NCBI RefSeq assembly: GCF_014633365.1
Contig: NC_068347.1
Span: 32,406,116-32,470,115 of the forward strand
Direction: 5' to 3'
Length of the DNA stretch: 64,000 nucleotides
DNA from: Diospyros lotus
Lineage: Eukaryota > Streptophyta > Magnoliopsida > Ericales > Ebenaceae
The notes under the pieces: generated by a model
Seen by the model: only the letters and a program-made list of their open reading frames with translations
Told to the model about the DNA's origin: nothing
Databases searched by the model: none
Part shown: piece after piece, positions 33,531 to 46,188 of the stretch
Position numbering within the stretch: the first letter of the stretch is position 1
How the letters are laid out: every line of letters starts with the position of its first letter
Position numbers and translations under genes: made by a program

Positions 33531-34929
33531 GTAAAAAATATTAAATAAAAATTTATTATTGTTATCACTTTCAACATAATAATAAATTTATTGACTTAAA
33601 ATATCGTCGTCAAACAATTTAAATTACATAAGAAAGATAACAATCAAATGGTGCATAAAAGTTTGTGTGCAAATACTTTAATTAGTAGGTTAAACACTAA
33701 AGAATTAAATATAGTGTTAAAATTAATATTAGATGCATATATTTTTTTAAAATGATAATTGATTTATATATATAAGAGGATTTCAAAATCTATTAAAATT
33801 TTAATTCTTAAAAATAATGTCTAAGATAATATTTCGAGATCTATAAGGATTGAGATTATTATAAATAACGTCTATCATTTTTTCAGAACTCTTGAATAGA
33901 TTTTTAAATGTCAAAATTATCTTATTTATGTTTTATTCATAACCTTCGAAATCAATAAAAAATTTACCTACCCCAGGGTACAGGTTAAGTCGTTGGGTTA
34001 CGATAAATCGAGATTTGTATTAGTAGATCGTTGATTCAATTCTTTATCCTGTACAGTAAGGTAAAGTGTTTATCTACGATTTATTTTTTTTACTAAAATT
34101 GAAAATAGAAACAGTGAGGACCGGAAAATAATTCAAAAAAAAATACCTAACATATTTAGGATTTTACGATCTCTCAAAATTTGTTATATAGTCTTCCGAG
34201 TGACTGTGAAAGTCTCCCTAAAACTGCCTCCAAGAGAATATTCCACTCTTCGAGAAACCATGTCTCTTGTATGCATATTTTCAATCTCTAGGAGGCCATG
34301 TTCTCCCTGTACATAAAAGATAATTTAAAAAACTTCATTCATAAGTCTTTATAATACCAAAACATGATGCTTGGTTCTATATTAGTATAAATAGATACAG
34401 ATTTCAATACTTAAAATTAAGAAAAATGAATAAAAAGTAAGCAGTTGCTTGCTTGTTTTTGTTTGAAAAAAAAAAAGAATTTTTATTATAATTAAAAAAT
34501 AAAAAAGCTCAAATAATGTATTTTTTGTTAATAAATGGAAAAATAATCTTGAATACATTATAGTTTGAACTTTAAAATATGGTTACCCTTGTATGTATAA
34601 TTGAAGGATTAAAATATTTAATATACAAATAATATTTTTTTTAATTAATTTTGTTTGATTGGTGTATGTCACGAATTTAGAAATACATGAAAGTCTATAA
34701 TTCACGTAGTCGATTCCACATAGTGGGATAAAAGCTGAATATGTGTTTTATTTTGTTTTGGTGTATGTCACGAATCTATCTATTTTATTAATTTTGGTGC
34801 GTAACACTTTATCAATTTATTTATTTATTTAGAATTAAGGGTGCAAATGCTCTATTTGATTTTAAAACTTATATGCTTCCATATATGTGGTCTACTTTTT
34901 ATTGCTCTTTTTCCTTGACTGTTTAGTAA
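33531..34929. other. AT-rich intergenic DNA with a SINE-like copy
   Basis: A SINE-like stretch lies at about 33978-34090 (see separate entry). The remainder is AT-rich with no gene. Confidence 0.5.
33978..34090 (+). mobile_element. SINE-like element, family shared with 59365-59531
   Basis: The order AGGTTAAGTCGTTGGGTTAC, box-B-like GTTGATTCAATTC, CCTGTACAGTAAGG and GATTTATTTTTTTT matches, with changes, the stretch at 59365-59531. The tRNA-like box and matching body suggest a SINE family. It is old and its boundaries are approximate. Confidence 0.45.
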
Positions 34930-36030
34930 TCTTTTTAAGCTGCATTGTTTCTTTTTATTATTAATGCAAATTACTAAATATTATATTTAGTAATTTGTAT
35001 TAATAATTTTAAATTTTCAATTGATTTGAAATGATAAATACTAATTACTGTAAAATTAATAATGAAATTTAAATACATGAGTTTTTCAATGTTAATCATG
35101 GGTTTTTCAATATATTATTATCTGAATATTAAATATTTAATTAATCTGTTAATCAATCAAAAATAAATACCATTTATGAAGAATATGAATAGACAATTAA
35201 AATATTAATTAAGTGACAACAAATTATCCATTAAATAAAAACTTATCTTTATATAATATAATCTTTATATTTATAAAAGTATGATAGTCTGAAGAAGAAC
35301 AAAAATTCCCCCCAAAACTTGCATTAATAATTTGCATTTAGTACTTATTGTATTAATAATCTGCATTTAGTAATTTGCATTTTTCAATTGTTTTGAAATA
35401 ATAAGTACTAATTACTATAAAATTAATAATTAAATTTAAATACATGAGTTTTTTAATGCTAACCATGGGTTTTCCAATACATTATTATGTAAATATTAAA
35501 TATTTAATTAATCCATCAATCAATCAAAAAATAAATATTATTTATGAGGAATATGGATAGACACTTAAAGTATTAATTAAATCACATAAAATTATCCATT
35601 AAATAAAATCTTATTTTTATATAATATAATCTTTATATATATAAAAGTATGATACTCTAAAAAAAAAAATTCCCTCAAAACTTGTATTAATAATTTATAT
35701 TTAGTACTTATTGCATTAGTAATTTGAATTAATAATTTAAAATTTTCAAGTACTTTGAAATAATAAGTACTAATTACCGTAAAATTAATAATGAATTTTA
35801 AATACATTAGTTTTTTAATGCTAATCATGGTTTTTCAATACATTATTATTTAAATATTAAATATTTAATTAATTCATCAATCAATTAAAAATAAATACTA
35901 TTTATGAGGAATATGAATAGACACTTAAAGTATTAATTAAGTCACAAAAAATCATTCATTAAATAAAATATTATCTTTATATAATATAATAATATATAAT
36001 ATATTATATTAAAGTAAAATAGTTTGCAAA
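34930..36030. repeat. Three-copy tandem repeat, unit about 365 bp
   Basis: Each unit holds, in order, TTTGAAATAATAAGTACTAA, TACATGAGTTTTT, ATCATGGGTTTTTCAAT, AATCAATCAAAAATAAATA and AATATGAATAGACA. The anchor TACAT(G/T)AG falls at 35074, 35441 and 35803, giving spacings of 367 and 362 bp. A decayed fourth part seems to continue to about 36260. It is non-coding and AT-rich. Confidence 0.8.
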
Positions 36031-36219
36031 TTTGTTCCCCTCCAAAAATCTCTGTTAAGCTATTTTTTGCCTCTAAAATTTGTATTAAATTTACATGAAT
36101 TTTCTAAGAAATATTAATAAACAACTTGAACTATTAATTAAGTCATAAAAAATTGTTCATTTATTTAAAATCTTATCTTTATATATTTATTATATATATA
36201 TATATATTATTAAAACAGG

Positions 36220-36745
36220 ATAGTCGTGCAAAGTATTTTGTCAAGTGTCAATCAAAAGTGATTTTTTTCCTAAAAAACTTGCATTAAATTAAATATAGTA
36301 ATTAATTAATTATTAATTTTACTTTAATAATTATATTATACTATTAAAAATGTGATATCCTAACAAATTCATAAAAAAATATTTAAGGTTGTCAAATGCT
36401 TGGGTTTTTCAATGCTAATTAATATTTAAGATATCACATTTTTAAGACTATGGAAGAAATCAAAATTCATATTTTAAAGTTTTGTTTTTATTGAGAAACT
36501 TATTCTTACTCACATTTAAGAGTTTTAATTTATATTTACAATATAATAAATAGAAAATAACGAACATCTTGAGTGGATATATTATAAATTTTATAATATT
36601 TATTTATAAACAAATTTATAAATATTTTGCTAAGTGACCAATTTAATGTGTTAATTATTCTTTAGCACATTAAATGACATGACACTAAATTAAGAGTGCT
36701 CTCCATTAGCATATTAAATAGTGAATAATTAATTAAACATAAATT
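36220..36745. repeat. Dispersed AT-rich repeat, inverted copy at 45480-47740
   Basis: Blocks GATAGTC...CAAGTGTCAAT, AAAACTTGCATTAAATTAAA, GGGTTTTTCAATGCTAATTA and GTGCTCTCCATTAGCATATT occur here on the plus strand. They occur again, diverged and in reverse complement, at about 47740-47540 and 45610-45480. The second locus also holds a Cassandra insertion and extra sequence. Confidence 0.5.
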
Positions 36746-37169
36746 TTGATAAAATATTGAATATTAAAAGAAAAAATTGTAATTATCAATTATATTATAA
36801 TTATTTAAAATAATGAGTTTAATATTTTATTTTTAAATTAAACCCTTCTATGTATCACACGGGTTTACCACTAGATATATAGAATAATGGTTAAGCAATA
36901 ATAAATGTATCATAAATTTAAATAAAATATATTTATTTAAATTAACATAAATAAGTTTATAATGGTTAGGAGAATAATGGTTATATTTTATTTTTAACCT
37001 CTAAATAAGTTTATTAGTCGATGATAAATATATTATATTTTAAATTCATTAACATAATTGTTAAAAAATTAAAATAAAATACAATAAATACATATTATCG
37101 AAAAATAAAATACATTTATTATGTGAGGACAATGATTAATATTACCTTTACATTAATTTTTATAAAAAT

Positions 37170-37812
37170 TGTAATACCCCGAGGGCCCAGAGAAGTTAGA
37201 ATATATCGAGGATAGTGTAAGAAAGGAAACAACACCAGCTGAATACCTTTTGGGCTGAATGTTGGCAAAGAACTCCCAAGTTAAGCGTGCTTAACTTGGG
37301 GCAATCCAATGATGGGTGACCCCTGGGAAGTTCTTGTAGGCCCATCAGGGTAAGTTGTTCCGGATCCTTCCTGTCTCTCGAACGGGATGTTACAAATGGT
37401 ATCAGAGTCGACCCTTGGTGAAGGCGGTCCGATGAGGGCGGGGAGTGGCGCCAAGGCTTGAGGGCCTGTACAAGGAGCGGCTTCTGGCAGGCTTCTAGGA
37501 TGGCAGCCCCCAAGGGGAAAAGGTCTGGGACCAGTTGTAAGGTCACATGACGAGGACGTCATGTGCTTAAGAGGGGAGAATGTAATACCCCGAGGGCCCA
37601 GAGAAGTTAGAATATATCGAGGATAGTGTAAGAAAGGAAACAACACCAACTGGATACCTTTTCCTTTTGGGCTGAATGTTGGCAAAGAACTCCCATGTTA
37701 AGTGTGCTTAACCTGGGGCAATCCAATGATGGGTGACCCCCCTGGGAAGTTCGTGTAGGCCCATCAGGGTAAGTTATTCCGGATCTTCCTATCGCTCGAG
37801 CGGGATGTTACA
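37170..37812 (+). mobile_element. Cassandra TRIM, complete, plus orientation (copy 2)
   Basis: LTRs at 37170-37394 (225 bp) and 37581-37812 (232 bp, with a 6-bp TTTTCC insertion). The target duplication AAAAT is perfect (37165-37169 and 37813-37817). The primer-binding site TGGTATCAGAG starts at 37397 and the purine tract AAGAGGGGAGAA precedes the 3' LTR. The 5S-like words AAGTTAAGCGTGCTT and GATGGGTGACC are near 37278 and 37311. By eye, the LTRs differ at about 10 positions plus three indels. Confidence 0.95.
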
Positions 37813-37817
37813 AAAAT

Positions 37818-40800
37818 AATGTTAGGTGTCATGATTGATGACGATATCATTAGTAATGTGTCACATTCTCATTGGAAAAAGTGCTGCGTAGAAAAGACAG
37901 TGATACATAGTCTCCTCAATCTCCTATAATAAGGTGTCACATAATTAATCACGTTATTATCAATTATTATCTTTTACATTATTTAAGCGATAATGGGTAG
38001 AACACTATTTTTATTATTAATTTTTATTTGATGACGTGTCCTTCACCTAAAGAGAAATTTTAGATAATTAAGGAAAATAATATATAAATTATCTTATAGA
38101 CTTAGTCAACTTAAACATGATATGTCCATATATTTATTCACAATCTTATCAATTAATCCAAGCATTATTACTCATCTGGTTTTTTGAAATTTATATATTT
38201 TTGTTTTCTCTTAACTTACAAATGAAGTCATCAAAACCTTTTTTATCTTGAAACTTTAGGAGATGCTAAAAAATATTCGTAGACAATTTATATTATTTAA
38301 AAAAGTTTTGGGATTATTTTAGAATATTAAAAAAATATTTGTAGTCTATGATTACATTAGATACAAAAGTAAATATATCTTTATAATCTCGACAATCATA
38401 TTAAAGACAGAAACAATTTATGTTTATATTTGATTGAATGGATTATGAAATTTATATTTATATTTAATTAAATAATTATTATTTTATAATTGTGTATATT
38501 AAAAATTATATTTATAAAAAGACTATTATATTTGTTTATTTATATATTTTTTTGCAATTATATTTTCTATTTTTTCAAAAAATGTCACTTCCCCTATTTT
38601 GTTTCATCATATAAAGAAATAAAAGAAATTAATAAATTAAATCACAAAATATTTAATAAAAATTAATTACTCATCATTTAGTTTGTACGGTCAAATAATA
38701 AAATAAAAAACTAGTCAAATTAAATTATTGAAATATTATTTTCTTTAAAATATGGCAGCTTTTGTTTGACCATCAGGATGTGGTCCTATTCGTTCTTCCT
38801 CTTAGCAAGTTGAGTGTTCAAATATATATTTTTGTATAATTATCTTTACAAAATTTTATATTTTTATCTCTATATTTTTTTATATAATAATTATAATTTT
38901 TTATTATTTTAATTACATCATTAAATCTATATTTTTAGTTAATTTAATCTCTTATACTTTAAAGTAAATATAACATGACATGTATTTTGTTATTTTATTT
39001 TATTTTTTATATTTAAGTACATAAATTAAATTAATTCAAAATTTTAAATTTAAGAGTATAATAGAAATAACTAAAAGTTTAAATTGTCATTAAAGTACAA
39101 CTATTAAAAATTAAGTTTAAAATATAATTAAAATAATAAAAAATAGATATAAAAAATCATAAAAGTATATAAAGATAATTGTATTTAGCCGACCTTTACT
39201 TTATGATTTGACGGTGTTTCGGTCGCACAATCTACAATATTTATAGAGATAGGGGCAATAGAGTCAACCAAAAAAATGCACGACATGGGTTCAACCGCAC
39301 TGTGTCGAAAAAAGAAAATCATTGGGGATTTGGTGAAATTTAAAAGATATAATTGCCACCAAACACGTGGGCCCCACACAGGTCATGACAAAAGGGAATC
39401 CAATTTGGAGATATGCCATTTTGGGATTGGAAATATTTTTATTTATGCACTTATTGGACCAAAGTAAAATTATAAAGATAGCCCTTCTGAGGAAGTTAAT
39501 TTATTATTATCATATATTTTAATTTTAAATTAATAAAGAGATAACATGTGTCACATACTTCGTCTCATGTCGAGTAAATATAATTTAATTTTTATATTTT
39601 AACTTATGAAGATTAGAATCAATTTAATGACTAAATATTTCATTATCTAATCAGATTTAACATTGAGAATCTTAAACCAGATTTTAAATTCTAACTATTT
39701 TTAGATAAATTTCAAATATCTCGCATATTTCAATCCATATAAAAAAATAACTTTAACGATGACATGAATTTTTGTTATGAGATAGTAAAATAGTCAAACA
39801 AGCCTTAAGAAGCAATAAAAATGGCCGAAAACTATTCAAGAAGTAGAGAGAACTCGAAAACGTAAACTTAAAGCAAAACCTAACAACTCACATCCATTAA
39901 CTAGACTTTTTCAAAAATATCGAAGACCCCGCATACTTATCAACACCAATTTTGAAAAAGCATGAATACTACAACATCTATATGATAATTTTTATCTTGA
40001 AAATTATTTAGATATTTTATATTATTTCCACAATTCCTCTCAAATTGTAATCCAATACACAAATTTATTCATTTTCATATAAAGTGGTGTGATGATATCT
40101 TGAGCATTATATGTCTAAACCCCTAACACAAATTGTATTAGTTCTTAATATAATTTCTTTTAAATTTATTAAATATATTACGTATTGATTCTTAAACATA
40201 CCTATTAAGTCAAATATTCGTGTGCTATTTTCTCAAATTTTATACGTGTGATATATATTCCTTCAATGTTTCTTCATAAAACTTTTTAAAGTAAGATCTT
40301 GAGGTACAAATTTCAAGATCCATATCTAGAAATTGGACGAGGTCATGGGTTTGAACTTTCATCATTTAACGTGCAAGTGTGACTAACACTTTATATTGAT
40401 ATTTTATCTATTTATTTTGATATAATAAAAAATATTATCATAAATAACAAATTTAAGTATCTAAATAACATTAAAGTTAAAAATTCTAAGATCTCGTCTG
40501 AGCTTTTATTTGGTGATAAATATTTTATATTTCAAATTATTTAATTAATTAATAAAATTATTTAAATGTTTAAAATATAATATAATAAAAATATTTTATC
40601 TATAAAATATAATTAAATGCTATTTAAGGCATCCCCATGACGCCGAGTTGAATGCGTAAAATCTTGGCTGGGGCATTTAAGTCAAATCTAATGATCAACC
40701 AACCAACCACCTTTGTCAAGGGGCATTTCAGTCAATTTCAAACAACCTTCCCCCACATCGAGGAAAGGATTGTCCACGTGAAATGAGGGCATTTTGGTCA

Positions 40801-41615
40801 ATTGGCGGGTTAGGCGAGGCTTTGGATTGGCAAATGGACATGGGAAGCCACTTTTTATTATTCGCACCCATATTTTAATATACTTAAAATATTTTATTTT
40901 AAAAACTCAATTTTATCCTCACATCCATTTTCTTCCTCAATCAATTATTCGTCACTAACAAAAATAATATAACAAAAAATATCAGATCCAATGTGGTCGA
41001 AAATGAAAAAATAGATGAAAATATAACAATACACATACATATATATATATACATTAACAATCACATATGCACCGCATACACAAACATAAATATATATATA
41101 CACACATACATACATATATATATATACAGGAAGCGACGGCGACGAGGGCAGCCTTGCAAATGACATTATTGTCACTTGAAAATAACAATGAATTTTTCTA
41201 AGTAAAAAACGTCGTCATCAAATTATTTGGAGTTTGTAAAAAAAAGAACAATAAAAAATACAAAAAAATTGTCATGTAATTACTCTGATACTTCAAATTA
41301 AATATTAAAAAATTGATAAATATAGAACTTTTCTAAGTCACTTATAATTATTATTCTTACAGATAATATATATCTCAACATTTTATGGTAGCCTTTGTTA
41401 AAATGAACAAGATAAGAGAGTATCAAGATAAGGTCGGAATGCTTTTCGGACCAAGATATGGAATAGTTAAGATAAGATTGAGAAGCATTCCAATATTTTT
41501 ATTTAACTGTTTGTTAAATTTTTTAAAATGCATTAAAAGACACAAACGTCATTTTTTTTCTTATATGTAAAGACCAATATATACTTATATTGAGAGGGGA
41601 AAAGATAAGCATATT
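37818..41615. other. AT-rich intergenic block without genes
   Basis: No exon or RNA gene is supported. A piece at about 39364-39420 (GTGGGCCCCACACAGGTCAT, then GGGAATCCAATTTGG) matches the duplicated region at 31.4 and 33.4 kb. TA and CA microsatellites fill 41038-41134. Confidence 0.5.
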
Positions 41616-41620
41616 TTGAA

Positions 41621-42260
41621 TGTAATACCCCAAGAGGCCAGAAAAGTTAGTATATATCGAGAATTGTGTAAGAAAGGAAACAACACCAGCTGGATACCTT
41701 TTGGGCTGAATGTTGGCAAAGAACTCCCAAGTTAAGCGTGCTTGACCTGGGGCAATCCAATGATGGGTGACCCCCCTGGGAAGTTCGTGTAGGCCCATCA
41801 GGGTAAGTTGTTCCGGTCCTTCCTATCGCTCGATGCGGGATGTTACAAATGGTATCAGAGCCGACCCTTGGCAAAGGCGGTCCAATGAGGGCGGGGAGTG
41901 GCGCCGGGGCTCAAGGGCCTGTACAAGGAGCGGCTTCTGGCAGGCTTCTAGGATGGCAGCCCCTAAGGGGAGAAGATCTGGGACCAGTTGTAAGGTCGCA
42001 TGACGAGGACGTCATGTGCTTAAGGGGGGAGAATGTAATACCCCAAGAGTCCAGAGAAGTTAGTATATATTGAGGATAGTGTAAGAAAGGAAACAACACC
42101 AGTTGGATACCTTTTGGGCTGAATGTTGGCAAAGAACTCCCAAGTTAAGTGTGCTTGACCTGGGGTAATCCAATGATGGGTGACCCCCCTGGGAAGTTCG
42201 TGTAGGCCCATCAGGGTAAGTTGTTCCGGTCCTTCCTATCGCTGGATGCGGGATGTTACA
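41621..42260 (+). mobile_element. Cassandra TRIM, complete, plus orientation (copy 3)
   Basis: LTRs at 41621-41847 and 42034-42260, both 227 bp. The target duplication TTGAA is perfect (41616-41620 and 42261-42265). The LTR end reads CTCGATGCGGGATGTTACA, with two extra bases compared with copies 1 and 2, and matches copy 4, so it belongs to a second subfamily. The primer-binding site GGTATCAGAGCC and the purine tract TTAAGGGGGGAGAA are present. The 5S-like segment lies at about 41721-41790. LTRs differ at about 9 positions. Confidence 0.95.
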
Positions 42261-42757
42261 TTGAAAAATTAAGATAAGAAGTCACGTAACTTATTTTTCA
42301 ATGATCACCAAATAAGTTTAACAAACACGTTGAAAAAACACCCCATCGTATCTAATCATACAAAATGCTTTTCATATCTAATTATTTTTCCCTTGTATCT
42401 TAGTTAAAAAACACTCCCTAGATGGACTAAAATTCTTATAGATATTGTTTATCTTGATATTCTAAAATCTTATTAGAATTATAATTCTTTATGGACAATG
42501 TTTGTTATTTTCGTATGACTCTTGAGAGAATTTTTGAATGTTCAGTTTGCGCATTATGCAATACCCCAAAGTATAAGTGAAAATTATACTTTTTTTTAGC
42601 CCAAAGAAATATATTGGTATTTTAACTTTTTTTAGTCTTTTAACGGGCTTTTGCTTATGACACAATAAATATGAATACAAATGCCATGATTTTTAAAAAA
42701 TAGCCTAAACCTCCCTTGATTTATTGGTTGTATTAAACTTGCAATTAAAAATTTTAG

Positions 42758-43272
42758 GTTGCGTTCTCTTTATTGTTTTCAAATCATTTTTAATTTTTAA
42801 TTTTTTAAAATAATAAAAACTCGTTTTCTTTACTGTTTTTAAAAATGTATTTTTGAAAACAAAAAAAAAAATTATAAAGAAAACTCAAAACAACAAAAAG
42901 TTATTTTGAGTATTTTCATGCAAAACAAATTTTAAATTCAAAACATATTTATTTATTCATATTTTATTATTATAATGAAAAAACATATTACAAAATTCAT
43001 TAACTTAAAAATGTATATTTTTTTTAATAATATATTAACATTAAATATTTATAATTTACTGAATAGTCAAATTTATTGAATAAAATATCATTAAAAAAAT
43101 ATTTTCAAAATTTGAAAAAGAACGCATTTTCTAATTTTTTGTTTTGAAAAATAGTTTTTCAAAATAATAAAGAGAACACGTTTTCAATTTTCTAAAAATA
43201 AACTACCAAAACAGAAAACTAAAAATAAATTTAAAACTCAAAACTAAAAATTAAAAGGCAAATAGAACGCAA
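42758..43272. mobile_element. Candidate MITE, about 515 bp
   Basis: The left end is GTTGCGTTCTCTTTATTGTT. The right end, reverse complemented, is ATTGCGTTCTATTTGCCTTT. Further inside both arms are T-rich and carry CGTTTTCTTTA-type words. The flanks are TTTTAG and TTTTAAA, so a target duplication is possible but not clear. It is non-coding. Confidence 0.5.
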
Positions 43273-44397
43273 TTTTAAATTCTAGAATGCTTTTCTTAGT
43301 GTCTATATCTCTCTTTATCATATGTGAGTTTTCTACTGGTGTGACAGATATTTACTATCACGTCTATTTGTTATTCTAATTATAATCAAACTATCATATT
43401 CAACATATCATAAGACATTTTTTTCCATATTAGTTGTTGTCGATGGTCTCAAGATAGGGAAGAAATCCCTTTCCCCATCATGAGGCCATTGCTCGCAAGA
43501 AGAAAAGATAAGAACGCAAGGAAAAAAAGCTTGATAATGACCATGGTCCACAACACTTAATATTGCGAGAAAGAGAAAGAGGCAGAGGGGGAGAGATGAA
43601 TTAGATGAAAATTGTGTCATATTTATTTTAATATTTATAAATAAATAGTTAATTATATAATGTTGTTGACTATGTCAGCACGAGTATATTGACAAATTGA
43701 TATGGACAATTGAAAGACTTTGCTTGTCTGTTAGGTCGGAAATTATTTATGTTCCTTTGAACAATTTGCAACTATTGAAATATTATTTAGATATTTAATT
43801 GTAACGTTTATGCATTAATATATTATATTTTATATCATATTAATATAAATATACATCAGAGTTACTAAAAGTGTGACAAGTAATGCCCAAATAACATTTT
43901 TGTTTGCCACTGTAGTAAAAAATTACTTTATGTTGATCTCGGATAAATTAATGTATATTTGATAATTTTGAAGGTAAAGATTCATAATATTTATATCTAT
44001 ATGTTGCATTATCTATAGTAGTTTATCGACCAAATATATATATTTGCACATCTTTCACGTTTTTTTTCATGGAACTATTTAAATTTTTTATTATTTAGAT
44101 TATACTATTGAACTTAATTTTTTAGTGAATTTAACTCATGTATTTTAAATTCTTTTTCATGTAATAATTCGATTTTTTTATTATTTCGATTACACTATTA
44201 AATTAGCATTTTCAAATCAATTTAACTTTTATATTTTTATGTGTAAAAAAAAGGTAAAGTTATATAATAAAATACACATCATATTTTATTAAGTTAAAAG
44301 TATAGATATTAAATTAACTAAAAAATACAAATCTAATGGTGTAATCAAAGCAATAAAAAATTTAGGTTAACATGCGAAAAAAAGTTCAAAGTATTGA

Positions 44398-44647
44398 TAT
44401 AACATCTTGTATTGAGTGATAGAAAAGACCGCATTAACTTACCTTGATGGGTCTACGCGAACTTTCCAAGAGTCACCTATCCTTAAGCTACCCTAAATCA
44501 AACAAACTCAACTCGTGAATTCTTTATCCAGATTCAGTTCAAAAAATATACAGTCGATGTTATTTTTTTTTCTTACTATTCATGATATATACTACCATTT
44601 CTAGAGTTATTTTCTTGGGCCTGATATTTGACTCTCGGGGTATTATA
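44398..44647 (-). mobile_element. Cassandra solo LTR, diverged (copy 5)
   Basis: A single diverged LTR in minus orientation. On the plus strand it runs from TATAACATCTTGTATTGAG to CTCGGGGTATTATA, matching the complete copies along its length with many changes and a short internal insertion. The flanks are ATTGA and ATCGA, a 5-bp target duplication with one C/T difference. No internal region or second LTR is present, so it probably arose by LTR-LTR recombination. It is the oldest Cassandra copy in the window by divergence. Confidence 0.85.
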
Positions 44648-44788
44648 ATCGATATTAAATTGACTAATAAATATAAGCTTAAAAATATAATTAAAATAAT
44701 AAAAAGTTTAAACGGTCTATTAAAAAAAATGAAATTACAAAAACAAAAATAAAAGTTTGACGTAGTTTATCTTTGCATTATTCTTTAA

Positions 44789-45248
44789 GGTCATGTTTGG
44801 CTGCTGTGATTGCATTATCTCAACTACCGCTGCCAACCTTGCTTGCCGCCAAAAAAGACGCCTTTACTCTGCCGCTACCACCATTGCCATGAACCTTCCT
44901 CTTTCCCGCCATCATAAATCATTAGAAATCAATGCGACGGCCGAACATAAATTTTCTTAACATATATTCAACAATGATATAATTTATTGAAATTAAATAT
45001 TATTTTATAACAAATTTCCATTTTTATAATATAATCGAATATTTCTATTTATTGATTATTTTACCATTCTACACAATCAAAATCAAGATATATTACGTAT
45101 AACAATAAATAGAATAGTCATTCAATTCTTATTCTACCAAACATAACGACAAAATAAAATAATCATTTTATTTCATTTCCATCTCGATTTTCATTCTCAT
45201 TCATTTTCTCTTTGAAATTGTTAACATTCCACCTAACCAAAGGGGACC
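44789..45248. mobile_element. Candidate MITE, about 460 bp
   Basis: The left end GGTCATGTTTGGCTGCTGTG faces, in reverse complement, GGTCCCCTTTGGTTAGGTGG at the right end. The right arm carries the ATTCTCATTCATTTTC-type text common next to such ends in plant MITEs. No target duplication is assigned. The interior has a GC-richer patch but no gene. Confidence 0.4.
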
Positions 45249-46188
45249 TAAGATTAGATAATGGTGTTAGGATGACTATTTGTGATGATAACATTATCCC
45301 ATTTGTCAACACTATTTTACTTTAATATAAAATCGTGCGACACATGGGAGATGTAATCACAATAGATTTATAAATTTAAAAATAAAAAACTAAATTTAAT
45401 ATTTTAAATGACTTTACTAGGATCGATAACTATACTTTTCTTTCTTTTAATACTCAGCATTTTACTGAAATTTAAATTTAATTAATTGTTTGTCATTCAA
45501 CATGTTAATGGAGAACACCCTTAATTTAATATATCACTATTCAATGTGTTAAAGAAGAATTGACATGTTGAGTAAGTTGTCACATTTTTTAGCAATTAAG
45601 CATCATATTGAGTATGAAAGTGATTCAAACAAATATTTTAATCTTAATTTGGTTTCTTAAATTTTTTTGTTGAGAGTAGTTTCTTAAATATTTAATAAAG
45701 TATGATAATCTAAACTAAACACATAAATATTTATATAAGTTTGATGTATAACAAAACAATTATTGTATTTATGATTATATGGTAGTACTAATTCGTTAAT
45801 AAGTTATATAATTTATAATATATATAAATATTATAATCAAAATAAAAGCTATTACATAATTTACAGTAGAACAATAAATCATTAATCATATTTTATCAAA
45901 CTAAAAATACATTAGAATATATAGATGAAGTGACAATAAAGTTAAAGTGACATATAATGAAGTCATCTTATATACATTGCCAAAAGATATCATGATAATT
46001 TTTTTTCAAAAAACATATTTTTTTTTTACTTCACAATTTTTCTGGCTTATCGTTTCATAAGATTCTTGCATTTAGCATTGTTTTTGCCAATAACCTCTCA
46101 AATTATATCTTTAATAAAATTAAAAAAAATGTCAATTATAAGGGCATAAATAATTACATAATCAACTTTATACTTATTAAACAATTAA

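Noticed and set aside
37271..37345. 5S rRNA gene
   Set aside because: The 5S-like words lie inside LTRs bounded by target duplications and are only part of a 5S gene with changed spacing, so this is a Cassandra LTR and not ribosomal DNA.
37281..37685. Recurring open frames across the Cassandra copies (for example with CDLTTGPRP and ARLTWEFFANIQPKR)
   Set aside because: They recur because the TRIM sequence recurs. They run through LTR, primer-binding site and internal DNA on either strand and differ in extent from copy to copy; Cassandra is non-coding.
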